Under the pieces are notes generated by a model. It saw only the letters and a program-made list of their open reading frames with translations, searched no databases and was not told the origin of the DNA. From Hanleya hanleyi (lineage: Eukaryota; Mollusca; Polyplacophora; Lepidopleurida; Hanleyidae): a stretch of 64,000 nt of DNA. Position 1 is the stretch's first letter, and each line of letters begins with the position of its first letter. The stretch covers positions 1 to 64,000 of the forward strand of contig JAVTVY010018750.1 in the NCBI GenBank assembly GCA_036873755.1, written 5' to 3'. Made by a program: the position numbers and the translations under genes. This document shows positions 47,000 to 57,364 of this stretch, piece after piece.

Positions 47000-47223
47000 C
47001 TTGTACATATAGCGATTCCTATTTACTTCTATTTATATCTCCTACTAATCTCTCATTGTTATTTATTATTTATCTATTTATTTATTTATTTATATATTTA
47101 GCGCTGGAAAAGATATTCAATAAACAACGTAATGTACCGCGAGAATCGAATAAAACATTGAGTTGATGGGCCGCGAAATCCGAATGGGAAGCGGCCCTTA
47201 AACTACAATTTCAATAAAAAAAA
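47000..47223 (+). mobile_element. 224-bp retroposon with poly(A) end and 9-bp target duplication
   Basis: The segment is flanked by GAGTATCTA at 46991-46999 and 47224-47232, and ends AATAAAAAAAAC. The right arm of the palindrome has a single GAGTATCTA at the equivalent place (reverse complement near 52406-52414), so it is an insertion into the left arm only. The body has an imperfect stem GGGCCGC...GCGGCCC before the tail. The source is not recognised. Confidence 0.75.
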
Positions 47224-47429
47224 CGAGTATCTATCAGTGCATGGGTGAATACATTCATCCGATGGGAAGATTCCGTAAATTGGTCAAGAAAAACGCGACA
47301 TTGGTGACCCTCTCCACTATCCACTTGATGTTGGGGCACTGTTCATAGGCCCATCCCAAGACATCCAATTGGTCCACTTGGTCCAGCACGGGCTCTAGTG
47401 ACGCTCGGTTAATGATGGTAAACGGTTGG

Positions 47430-48164
47430 TCAAATACCGGATGCTACTGCTTGGGTAAATGTATCGGACTCCTTATGCTGCAGTACATAACCAAACGCCA
47501 GATTTAATTTGAAGGACGTAGCTTGGTCATTGAAGATGGCTTCCACGTAGTTGCGTAGACGGGTGAGGCCAGTCAGTCGGAAATTGTAGATATCTTGAAT
47601 AGGGCGATGACGGTGGAAACAGTGCCGTATCATGGGCCAATGACGCTGATCGATGTCACTCACTGGATGGGCGTCCTGTAGCAGATCGCTAGGAACATCC
47701 ACTGCATCTTCCAGAAAATGTTCGTTGTTGTCAGGCGTATGAGGGACAGTAATTCTAGGGACCTGCTGGGTATGTAGGCCCTTCTGAACTGTGGGTATAG
47801 GCAGGCTCTCCGTGATCGCATCACCAGTGGCATTCGTCTCCCCGGGCTCATCTTCACTGGGTCTGATCGTCCTGTGTGCCTCTTTCGTGGAAAGTTGTCG
47901 CTCATGCCGTGATGACGGACCATGAATCAAACGCTGATGCCGTCTTAACTGACTGGGTCGTTTGAAGAGTTGACCACATTCATTACACTGTTCCGTCGCG
48001 CCCTCGTGGAGTGAGCGCTCGTGGCGCCGTAAAGCATCTTCCCGATTAAATGACCGTGCGCAGGTTATACAAGTATACCGTGCGCCGTTGTGGATGGAGG
48101 ACTCGTGCCGTCGTAAATCTTCTGGGCGAGTAAATGGCTTCAGGCAGATCGAACAAGAGAACAT
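47430..48164 (-). CDS. C2H2 zinc-finger protein, left palindrome copy, frameshifted near its end
   Basis: The frame starts at ATG 48164. Three C-x2-C-x12-H-x4-H fingers lie at residues about 4-25, 32-53 and 60-81 (FSCSICLKPF, YTCITCARSF, EQCNECGQLF). A low-complexity linker follows, then a conserved-looking block (RNYVEAIFNDQATSFKLNLA then FGYVLQHKES). Compared with the right copy, about 10 bp are missing after QHKE and one base further on, so the frame ends early. The remaining C-terminal codons persist out of frame down to about 47260. Fingers plus this block resemble the N-terminal parts of some Maverick/Polinton-type polymerase ORFs, but that is from memory and unverified. The gene faces outward from the palindrome centre. 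Confidence 0.75.
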   Translation of the reverse strand: MFSCSICLKPFTRPEDLRRHESSIHNGARYTCITCARSFNREDALRRHERSLHEGATEQCNECGQLFKRPSQLRRHQRLIHGPSSRHERQLSTKEAHRTIRPSEDEPGETNATGDAITESLPIPTVQKGLHTQQVPRITVPHTPDNNEHFLEDAVDVPSDLLQDAHPVSDIDQRHWPMIRHCFHRHRPIQDIYNFRLTGLTRLRNYVEAIFNDQATSFKLNLAFGYVLQHKESDTFTQAVASGI

Positions 48165-48409
48165 GTCGGCTGCGTATCAGAAAATGCTGAACATTCCCAC
48201 CTACCGCCACTTTTATATGCCCGCAGCTCACAAGAACTCACCTACGATGTTCTACCCATCGCTGTCCTGTACATTCGGGTGCTCACTTGTCACATGTCTA
48301 GGCATGTACATCGTAGAGATATGCGGGCTGGGGAAGTAACCAATCAGTGCCGCCATAAGGTATTCACGACGTGCACACCGTAACATTTAAAAACTTGTAA
48401 CAAAATGTA

Positions 48410-48770
48410 TTATACCATATCTGTCCACCAGAATTATACCATATGTGTGCTGTATTATATCATATCTGTCCTGTGTTATACAATATCTGTCCTGTATTAT
48501 AAAATATGTCTTGTATTGTACCATATATGTCCTGTATTATACAATATATGTTCTGTATTATACAAATCTGTGCTGTAATATACAGTATCTGTCCTGTATT
48601 ATACCAAATCTGTGTTGTATTATACCATATCTGTCCTGTATTGTACTATATATGTCCTGTATTATACAATATATGTCCTCCATTATACCATATCTGTCCT
48701 GTATTATACCATATCTGTGCTGTATTATACCATATCTGTCCCGTGTTTACAATATTTGTCATGTATTATA
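48410..48770. repeat. 21-bp tandem array, inner left
   Basis: Same unit as the outer array (TATTATACCATATCTGTCC). It lies upstream of the left zinc-finger gene and its inverted partner is at 49855-50215. Confidence 0.92.
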
Positions 48771-49047
48771 CAATGATGAGGAACACGTGTTCATTCCTAC
48801 ATGTACCACCACCGAGCGTTGACGCCCGGTGGTGGTGGTAGTTTTCGTGGGACGGAGCTCGGCGATTTTACATCCGGGACCTTGTCAACATCTGGGTTTC
48901 CCAGTGGGTTTTTCCCGTCGTCCCTTCGTCTTCCATCCGGGTACTCTGGTTTTATATCCAGGTCCTCATCTTACATCCGCGTTTTTCCACGTTTACTGTC
49001 GCGTGACCGGAACCGGAAGTTGTCACAAGACAGGTGGCGTCCCGTGC

Positions 49048-49172
49048 ATGTGCGTGTGTGTGTATGCGTGTGTTTATGCTTGTGTGTGTGTGTTTGCGTG
49101 TAGGAGCGTGTGTGTGTGTGTGCGTGTGTGCGTGTGTGTGTATCCGTGTATGTGTGTGTGCATGTGTGTGTG
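49048..49172. repeat. GT/GTGC microsatellite near the palindrome core
   Basis: Alternating GTGTGTGCGTGT sequence is expanded in the left arm. The right arm has only short CA/CACG remnants (49545-49577). Open frames of Cys/Val or Thr/His here are artefacts. Confidence 0.9.
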
Positions 49173-49295
49173 TGAACATTGTGCTTAGTCAGCCGTCTCT
49201 CTCTCTTTCGGAAGACATAGAGGCGTGACCGGAAATGACATTTGACCCCGGCGCTGCTCGGAACTGACGTCCTCGTACGCAGGCGCACACACACA

Positions 49296-49435
49296 CCTGG
49301 TGCACGCTGTACCCTATAGCCCGCAGGGCATAGGGTACACCAGGATGCGGGTGCACCAGGTATGTGTGTGTGCGTGTGCGCCTGCACATGCGTCGGCACC
49401 TCTTCCCACTTCCCTTATATGCGTTGTAATGCGTA
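49296..49435. other. unpaired spacer at the palindrome centre
   Basis: This ~140-bp spacer between the arms holds its own small inverted repeat (GTACCCTATAG...CATAGGGTAC, 49309-49338). It also holds a block related to the RT-associated sequence: the reverse complement of 49393-49429 reads TTACAACGCATATAAGGGAA then GTGGGAAGAGGTGCCG, matching 8065-8099. Confidence 0.7.
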
Positions 49436-49854
49436 CGATGACGTCAGTTCCGAGCAGCGCAGGGGTCAATGGTCACTTCCGGTCACGCATCCATGTCTTC
49501 CGAAAGAGAGAGAGAGACGGCTGACTAAGCACAATGTTCACACCCGCCCATACACACACATGCACACGCACATGCACGGGGCGCCACCTGTCTTGTGACA
49601 ACTTCCGGTTCCGGTCACGTGACAGTAAACGTAGAAAAACGCGGATGTAAGATGAGGACCCGGATGTAAAACCACAGTACCCGGATGTAAGACGAAGGAA
49701 CGACGGGAAAAACCCACTGGGAGACCCGGATGTTGACAAGGTCCCGGATGGAAAATTGCCGAGCTGCGTCCCACGGGAACTATTACCACCACCGGGCGTC
49801 AAGGCTTGGTGGTGGTGGTGGTGGTACATGTAGGAATGAACACGTGTCCCTCAT

Positions 49855-50215
49855 CATTGTATAATACATAACAAATATTGTAAACACGGGACAGATATGG
49901 TATAATGCAGCACAGATATGGTATAATAGAGGACATATATTGTATAATACAGGACATATATGGTGCAATACAGGACAGATATGGTATAATACATCACAGA
50001 TTTGGTATAATACAGGACAGATACTGTATATATAATACAGCACAGATTTGTTTAATACAGAACATATATTGTATAATACAGGACATTTGGTACAATACAT
50101 GGCAGATATTGTATAACACAGGACAGATATTGTATAACACAGGACAGATATAGTATAATACAGCACAGATATGGTGTAATTCTGGTGGACAGATATGGTA
50201 TAATACATTTTGTTA
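49855..50215. repeat. 21-bp tandem array, inner right
   Basis: Reverse complement of the inner-left array (ACAGATATGGTATAATACAG). It lies upstream of the right zinc-finger gene. Confidence 0.92.
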
Positions 50216-50460
50216 CAAGTTTTGACATGTTACGGTGTGTACGTCGTGAATGCCTTATGGCGGCACTGATTGGTTCCTTTCCCAGCCCGCATATCTCTAT
50301 GATGTATAGGGCTAGACATGTGACAAGTGAGTAACCGAGTGTACAGGACAGCGATGCGCTGATTGGTGGGAAGAACAACGTAGGTGAGTTCTTGTGAGCT
50401 GCGGACATATAAACGTGGCGGTAGGTGGGAATGTTCAGCATTTTCTGATACGCAGCCGAC

Positions 50461-51394
50461 ATGTTCTCTTGTTCGACCTGCCTGAAGCCATTTACTCGCC
50501 CAGAAGATATACGACGGCACGAGTCCTCCATCCACAACGGCGCATGGTATACTTGTATAACCTGCGCACGGTCATTTAATCGGGAAGATGCTTTACGGCG
50601 CCACGAACGCTCACTCCACGAGGGCGCGACGGAACAATGTAATGAATGTGGTCAACTCTTCAAACGACCCAGTCAGTTAAGACGGCATCAGCGTTTGATT
50701 CATGGTCCGTCGTCACCACGGCATGAGCGACAACTTTCCACTAAAGAGGCACACAGGACGATCAGACCCAGTGAAGATGAGCCCGAGGAGACGAATGCCA
50801 CTGGTGATGCGATCACGGAGAGCCTGCCTATACCCACAGTTCAGAAGGGCCTACATACCCAGGCTGTCCCTAGCATTACTCTCCCCAGTCATACGCCTGA
50901 CAACAACGAATATTTTCTGGAGGATGCAGTGGATGTTCCTAGCGATCTGCTACAGGACGCCCATCCAGTGGGTGACATCTATCAGGGTCATTGGCCCATG
51001 ATACGGCACTTTCCACCGTCGTCGCCCTATTCAAGATATCTACAATTTCCGACTGACCGACCTCACCCGTCTACGCAGCTACGTGAGAGCCATCTTCAAT
51101 GACCAAGCTACGTCCTTCAAATTAAATCTGGCGTTTGGTTATGTGCTGCAGCATAAGGAGACAGACCAAGTCCGATACTTTTACCCGAGCAGTATCATCC
51201 GGGTATTTGACCAACCGTTTACCATCATTAACCGAGCGTCACTAGAGCCCGTGCTGGACCAAGTGGACCAATTGAATGTCTTGGGATGGGCCTATGAACA
51301 GCGTCCCAACATCAAGTGGATAGTGGAGAGGGTCACCAATGTCGCGTTTTTCTTGACCAAATGGCGTAACAGTAATTTGGCGGGTTTTTGTTGA
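50461..51394 (+). pseudogene. C2H2 zinc-finger protein, right palindrome copy, frameshifted and interrupted
   Basis: ATG at 50461 begins the same three fingers (FSCSTCLKPF, YTCITCARSF, EQCNECGQLF) and linker. A 2-bp loss relative to the left copy near 51010 (ATACGGCACTTTCC against ATACGGCACTGTTTCC) shifts the frame, which ends at 51102. The downstream block continues in another frame from about 51083 (FNDQATSFKLNLAFGYVLQH, VRYFYPSS, DQPFTIINRASLEPVL, NIKWIVERVTNVAFFLTKW). It is then cut by the element at 51363. Since each arm is broken at different places, the ancestral protein was longer than either copy. Conserved words such as WxxERVTNVxFF suggest a real domain of unknown role. Confidence 0.8.
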
Positions 51395-52352
51395 TACATC
51401 GCCTATATAAGAAGTGTATCCACATTTTCGCGAGACGTAAAATCAGATGTTTTCTCAAAAATGTGGATACACCTTCTATATAAGTGATGTATCCACATCT
51501 TATTTGCAATGTAAACACCTCTATAGAACTAAATACTCGATTCTAACTTTTAAAACCTAAATTTAAGAAATGTTTAGGTTGACTATTCCTACCGGGTGAA
51601 GTGCCGTCACAACATGTTTTGTTCAATTTCTCGCCCGACTTTCCAGGGCTAAATCGAAATCGGAAATACTTGCATGTGTGGCATGAATTCTTCTGAACTC
51701 GGTTAATTATAATTTAGAGATTTTAAGAGTACATAATTGTTTTTCTCCTTGTATTGATGGGAAAGAGATACTATATGTCCCAAGAAACTTCAAACAATCG
51801 GAAGTCCAAATTTTACATCAACTGCAGGTGAAGAGTAAGGAAACGTTTGATTGGCTGAAATCTGTGTAATAGCCCCGCCTAGCTATTATTCAACCAATCA
51901 GAAAATTGGACTCTACAAGTCTCCAATATGGCTGACAAAAGCAACAAGAAGCTCCGCGAAATAATAGCATCTCTTTCCAATCCATCTCAACTTCCACTCC
52001 TAAAACTCAGTCGAACAATACGATTATTTGAATGATAAGTTTCTAGTGGTTCAGTCTAACAGATCGTAAGTACCTCCTGCTGTTTTACTGTCAAAGATCG
52101 ACGCCGAAATCTCGTTGGAGTTAGTTTTTTTAGCTTCGTCTCGAGGAATCCAAAGTCGCGACTCGAGAACTTTTCATAATCGTACGGCTTTTAATTATAA
52201 AGTACAGCAGTCATTACAACGTTAATAAAATGTGGATACATCGCCAATATAGTGTATGTATCCACATTTTTGGAAAACCATGTTTTTGGTGATTTTTTAA
52301 ATGTGGATACACGTGCTGTGTTTGTATCCACAAAAACCCGCCAAATTACGCC
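51363..52352. mobile_element. 990-bp TIR element with 8-bp target duplication (hAT-like)
   Basis: The element is flanked by GACCAAAT (51355-51362 and 52353-52360). Ends are inverted: GGCGTAACAGTAATTTGGCG and the reverse complement of CGCCAAATTACGCC, with AAAAACCCGCC next. Subterminal copies of AAATGTGGATACA/TGTATCCACATTT in both orientations frame TATATAAG hairpins. The left arm of the palindrome has the empty site. No transposase is seen. Eight-base duplications fit hAT. Confidence 0.82.
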
Positions 52353-52774
52353 GACCAAATTACGGAATCTTCCCATCGGATGAATGTATTCACCCATGCA
52401 CTGATAGATACTCAGAATGCGCAAACAACTATATGAGGATATGTTGCCTCAACAGTATCCTGGCCTGTCCGATGACGATTAGAACAAACGGTTCAGGGCG
52501 AACATGGCCGAAGATGGAACTTTCTGAAATGGCGACTTCTGATTGGCCAAGAGCAGCCGAGAATACATCTAATGGACAAGAACGAATATGACAGAAGCAG
52601 CGCCAAATGGCGGCCTCTGATTGGACAAGAGGCTACTTGTATTGTAAATATACCCAACGCGGCTCCCCAAGGTTGGGTATGATGTACTGGAGGGGATAAT
52701 AAAATGATTCACCTGTCATCCTTGTTGTTCTTCTTTCACCAGTCTACATCATGCGACATTATACAGAGTACATG

Positions 52775-53090
52775 TTCACTGAGAGAGAGAGAGAGAGATA
52801 GAGAATTGAGGTTTAACGACGCATTCCGCAATATTTCAGCTATATAGCGATATGGACAGATAGTATGGACATGGATTTGAACAGAGTATGTATACATGGG
52901 CCTGAACAGAGTACATGTAGAATGACATGCACAGAGTACATTTACATGGACAAGGAGCATGTATATTGACAGAGTACATGTACATGAACAGATTACATGT
53001 ACAGGAGAATAGTACATGTACAGGCACATAGTAAATGTGCATGGATATGCACAGAATACATGGACATGTGCAGAGTACATGTACATTAAA
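52775..53090. repeat. SINE-like end and CATGTAC-rich repeat, right arm
   Basis: Reverse complement of 46325-46626: (GA)n, then GGTTTAACGACGCATTCCGC, 'aatatttcagc', then CAGAGTACATGTACAT words. Confidence 0.65.
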
Positions 53091-53094
53091 TACA

Positions 53095-53445
53095 GGGAAG
53101 ATATTGTCTAATACAGGACAGATATGGTATAATACAGGACAGATATGGTATAATACAGCACAGATATGGTATGATACAGCACAGATATGGCATAATACAG
53201 GGCAGATATTGTATAATACAGGACAGATATGGTATAATACAGCACAGATATGGTATAATGCGGGACAGATATGGTATAATTTAGGACAAATATTGTATAA
53301 TACAAAACACATATGGTACAATAACAGAACATATATTGTACGCACAGGAGAGATATGGTATGATGCAGCACAGTTGTTGTATAACACAGGACAGATATGG
53401 TATAATACAGCCCATTCAGGACAGATATGGTATAATACAAAAGGT
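53095..53445. repeat. 21-bp tandem array, outer right
   Basis: Inverted counterpart of 45955-46320, unit GACAGATATGGTATAATACA plus G, with a few longer gaps. Confidence 0.92.
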
Positions 53446-53465
53446 GTGTATGCAAAAAACTCATG

Positions 53466-53550
53466 TGTCAGGAGTAGGATTCGAACCCACGCCTGCGTTG
53501 CGCAGACCAGCACTTAGGACTGGCGCCTTAGATCACTCGGTCATCCTGAC
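53466..53550 (-). tRNA. tRNA-Leu-like gene (UAA in the anticodon loop), right palindrome end
   Basis: The minus-strand sequence starts GTCAGGATGACCGAGTGATC and ends TCCTGACA, giving a 7-bp acceptor stem and a long variable arm (CTGCG/CGCAG). The B box is GGTTCGAATCC and TTTTTT follows. The anticodon loop is CCTAAGT, so the triplet is TAA but position 33 is C, not the near-universal U. One base shorter (85 nt) than the copy at 59307 and with A for G in the D-stem. It is probably a tRNA-derived repeat rather than an active tRNA gene. Confidence 0.7.
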
Positions 53551-53789
53551 TTTACAGTTATAGTTCACAGTATGAGATCATATGTAGTATTCATGCACGA
53601 TGCGACCACCAAGTGTGTAGATGCGTCTACATGCAGAGAACTACAAGATGACACCCCACAAGATGCATTCGGACCCGGATATAGAACCACAGTACCCGGA
53701 TGGAAGACGGAGGTACGACGGGCAAAACCCACTGGCCAACTTCGCATGCGTAGATTGACGCGACTTCCAATGAGAACAAGCCAGTCTGA

Positions 53790-54225
53790 TCCACGAGAGC
53801 TTCACACTGATACCCCACGCGGTCCATTCGGACCAATAGTGGTCCATCTCTACACCTTCCTTCACTTCCACAAAATGCCCACTTTCGCTACTACTCGTAC
53901 TGATGACGTCACAGATGACGTCACAGATGCTGTGGACATACCTCAAATCGGGTCTACACCCCGAGAGCTACAAAATGACACCCCCCACATGAGGCATTCG
54001 GACCAAGGATGGTCCATCACTACCCCAAATACCTTCCTTCACTGCCCCAAAATGTCCACTTTGGCTTCTACTCCTACTGATGACGTCACCAATGACGTCA
54101 CAGATGACGTAGACAGCCCTCAAATCGGGGTCTACACCGTGAGATCTACAAAATAACACCCCACACGACGCATTCGGACCAAGGATGGTCCCTCTCTACC
54201 GCAAATACCTTCCTTCTGTAACGAA
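53790..54225. repeat. TGACGTCA satellite, inverted orientation
   Basis: Minus-strand copies of the 37.6-39.7 kb satellite (CTGATGACGTCACAGATGAC, CCAAATACCTTCCTTC, CATTCGGACCAAGGATGGTC). They abut the right end of the palindrome. Confidence 0.88.
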
Positions 54226-54299
54226 TTTCTATCCACTGGTGTGTGTCACTTCATAGTTTTGCTGCCACCAGTGACGTAAGGTGTCACGACCCTCATAGA

Positions 54300-54610
54300 C
54301 AACTTTATATTCTAAAACATGCCCTCTCATAGGCTTAACTATAATGGCTTTCTAATAGACCAAACTGTATCGGCCCTCTCATACGCTTAACTGCAATGGC
54401 CCTCTAATAGGCCCAACTGTACTGGCCCTCTCATAGGCACATCTGTACTGGCCCACTAATAGACCCAACTGTACTGGCCCTCTCATAGGCACATCTGTAC
54501 TGGCCCACTAATAGACCCAACTGTACTGGCCCTCTCATAGGCACATCTGTACTGGCCCACTAATAGACCCAACTGTACTGGCCCTCTCATGGGCACATAT
54601 GTACTGGTCT
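54300..54610. repeat. 52-bp tandem repeat
   Basis: The unit is ACATCTGTACTGGCCCACTA followed by ATAGACCCAACTGTACTGGC and CCTCTCATAGGC. Three to four near-identical copies follow older variants from 54300. Confidence 0.9.
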
Positions 54611-54839
54611 TCTCATATCACATTAATGCATAATCACATCTCTTCTTAGTAGCGTCTTATTCCCAGTCTACTCTGGATGGCTTTGGGGTAGAGACTCGTC
54701 ACACGGGTCCGCCACTATTCGCCAGATACTCGTGGTATATCGAGCTGGTAGGAGGTCGACTTCATCTAAGTCAATCCACCAGTGGAAATGATAGCAGAGC
54801 ACTATGGGACATCATCTCATCTCAATTACATCTAGGTCA
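54611..54839. other. no feature recognised
   Basis: Spacer between the 52-bp repeats and the AGGATAT-rich block. Confidence 0.4.
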
Positions 54840-56520
54840 CCTTGATTCTAGGATATCCAGATATCCTTCAGGATAGCACCAGGACATTAAATTAGCTACC
54901 AGTCTGGCGGGACAATAAGTATACCCAAAGAATATCTTTAAGGATATCTCGGGATAGATTTCGAGTACCATAAGGATATTCGAAGGATATCTTTAAGGTT
55001 ATATCAGGATACATTTCCAGTACCATAAGGATACACAAAGGCTTATATGCGTAAGGATACTTCAGGATATTTTATCAAAACAGTATATGCGCATCGAATA
55101 CTGGGTACCGGTATCAATTATATCTCGCTTTCAGGACATTGATAACAACTATTCTACAATTTAATATAGCGGCTGATCGCAATAATCATGTCTTGAATAC
55201 CGCTTACACTGCAGGATATATGCGGGATATCCATTGGATATGTTAAGTTATGTTGGATATTCACGATATTCCCATCACGATATGTTAAGGATATCTCAAC
55301 GAGTCTTTCGGCCGTACGTCAGGATATATTAGGTAGGATGGAACAGTTGTATTTCAGAACCAACATCTCCAGACATCTCCCAATACAGTATTTTCTATTA
55401 GGATTATTACAGGCCACCCACCCATAGTTCCATACCAGACAATAGTAATACTTGTAGCTATGATCCGAGTATCCTTAAGTATATATGCCCCATTCCCCAA
55501 AGCAAGATAGGTCCACAACCCGGTCCACCTGCAGTTCCGGACCCAGGCACTTTCACATTCTGCAGTGTCCTCTAAAGTGGATAAGCTTTATCAACGGGTC
55601 TCAGTTCTCCTCATTGAAACGTGTAGGGATACATATCCTAGATGAGTTCAAGTATAACTACTCTCTGACAGGCACGTTTAATATACAATTTCGGAAGGAT
55701 ATACACTCAAACATTATCTCAGCATTGCCGGTACCATAGATCATGTTTCCCAGACACAGTATCCAGGAGAATATACTATCCCATTCCCCAAAGCCAAGAA
55801 TAGGGTCACAAACCCGGTCCACCTGCAGTTCCGGTAGGGACTTTCACATTCTGCAGTATCCTCTGACCAACGGATTATACTCCGAGTCTTTTTCATGAAA
55901 GGCTTAGGGATACATATCCTTGATACCAGCAATACCAATTATCCGTGAGTGATATTTATGGGGTTATTATCAAATTTGGCACATTCAGGATATATATCCT
56001 ATAGAATATAGGATACTAGGATACAGTATCCTGAAAGGAACGTACAAGGACAGTAACTTTATTGGCGTCCTGAGCATGACTTAAGGATACATATCCTTGA
56101 CATCAACAATAACATACATTCTGTACTAGAGAGCGATTGACACTGAAATTTGGCTTTATAGGATATTAGTATCCTGAAGGGTACCATATATGTTATAGAA
56201 CAGTATACCATGTGTAGGATACTAATCATGATGATGCTCAAGCGGGAGTATCCTACAGGATACCATTTAGACGTAGGATATCTAGGATATATATCCTGTA
56301 GGATAGTGTACTATGGGATGTCAAGGATATATCCAATAGGATACTATTTTAGACATAGTAGGATATCTAGGATATTAGTGTACTATGGGATGTCAAGGAT
56401 ATATCCTATAGGATACCATTACAGAAGGTAATGGGTAACCCAGGATATATATCATATAGGATATCATAATTATAGGATCCTAGTGGTCGTCCCCAGTATA
56501 TCCTTAGTAGGATATTCCCT
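54840..56520. repeat. AGGATAT-rich region with a ~290-bp tandem duplication
   Basis: The word AGGATAT, alone or as palindromic AGGATATATATCCT-like pairs, recurs irregularly over 1.7 kb, in places every 10-25 bp (54940-55020 and 56210-56470). Within it, CCCATTCCCCAAAG at 55488 and 55780, with CGGTCCACCTGCAGTTCCGG, marks a tandem duplication of about 290 bp. There is no coding sequence. Confidence 0.8.
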
Positions 56521-56524
56521 TTAT

Positions 56525-56910
56525 TAGTCATCTCAAGTATTCATCTGTCACCCGTGGTAAAAGGTGACCCGATTTCGTCAGCGACAAGGGGCAAAATGCA
56601 AAGAACATACTTACTCTCCGGTTTATATAGCCCGCCAGAGGTAAAACCACGTGACTACAATACCTACGCTGATTGGCCGAGCCACCAAAAGCTGTCTGCA
56701 GCCGATTCAAGCCATGATTATAGTATCCACAAAAACATAATAAACTCATCAAATTCACCGAAACAACACCAAATTTCCACTGAAATATTTACCTAGATAC
56801 CAATAGAAATTATTACTGAAGTTTTTACACAGTTTACTGTCCAAATTTAAAGTCCAAAGTACGTCGGAGCGTCTCGAATGTAGCTTCACTATGGCAAGCC
56901 GTTTTGGTAT
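56525..56910. other. no gene supported
   Basis: Single-copy-looking DNA with no recognised exon. AAGCCGTTTTGGTATTTATT at 56895 is the boundary word that also borders the following arrays. Confidence 0.4.
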
Positions 56911-56914
56911 TTAT

Positions 56915-57345
56915 TCCTTTATTTTTGATATCAAAAATTCTTTTTTTGATATCAAAAATAAATGTGCGCCGTTTTGGTATTTAATCGGATAATTGTTGAT
57001 ATCAAAAATACTATTTTTGATATCAACAATTCTATTTTTGATATCAAAAAAAGAATTTTTGATATCAAAAATAGAATTGTTGATATCAAAAATAGTATTT
57101 TTGATATCAAAAAAAGAATTTTTGATATCAAAAATAAACCGTTTATTTTTGATATCAAAAACTTTTTTGATATCAAAAATACTATTTTTGATATCCAAAA
57201 TACTATTTTTGATATCCAAAATACTATTTTTGATATCAAAAATTCTTTTTTTGATATCAAAAATAAAAGTTTATTTTTGATATCAAAAATACTATTTTGG
57301 ATATCAAAAATTCTTTTTTTGATATCAAAAATAAATGAATAAATA
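56915..57345. repeat. array of the palindrome ATTTTTGATATCAAAAAT
   Basis: About twenty copies of TTTTTGATATCAAAAA are separated by 2-8 bp spacers (ACTATT, GAATT, TAAACC). As each unit is its own reverse complement, all six frames stay open (FLISKI/DIKNSI), which explains many overlapping open frames. Boundary words CCGTTTTGGTATTTA lie on both sides in inverted orientation (56898 and 57338). Confidence 0.95.
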
Positions 57346-57364
57346 CCAAAACGGCGTGCCATAT

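Larger units (their letters stand above)
45530..53790. repeat. 8.2-kb palindrome (inverted duplication) with divergent zinc-finger genes and tRNA-Leu-like ends
   Basis: From the outside in, each arm has: CATTGGAAGTCGCGTCAA; the segment with GCATGTAGACGCATCTACAC; a tRNA-Leu-like gene; a 21-bp array; CATGTAC-rich DNA; a SINE-like end; 'cagtacatcat'; the zinc-finger gene; a second 21-bp array; CACCACCGGGCGTC; and a GT/CA-rich core. The arms converge at about 49296 and 49435 around a ~140-bp spacer. The arms differ by many substitutions and by private insertions at 45828-45914 and 47000-47223 (left) and 51363-52352 (right). These features form either a giant foldback-type mobile element or a chromosomal inverted duplication. 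Confidence 0.9.

Noticed and set aside
45530..53790. Palindrome as a pure assembly artefact
   Set aside because: The arms differ by substitutions, frameshifts and three private insertions with target duplications or clean junctions, which an artefactual inverted copy would not show.
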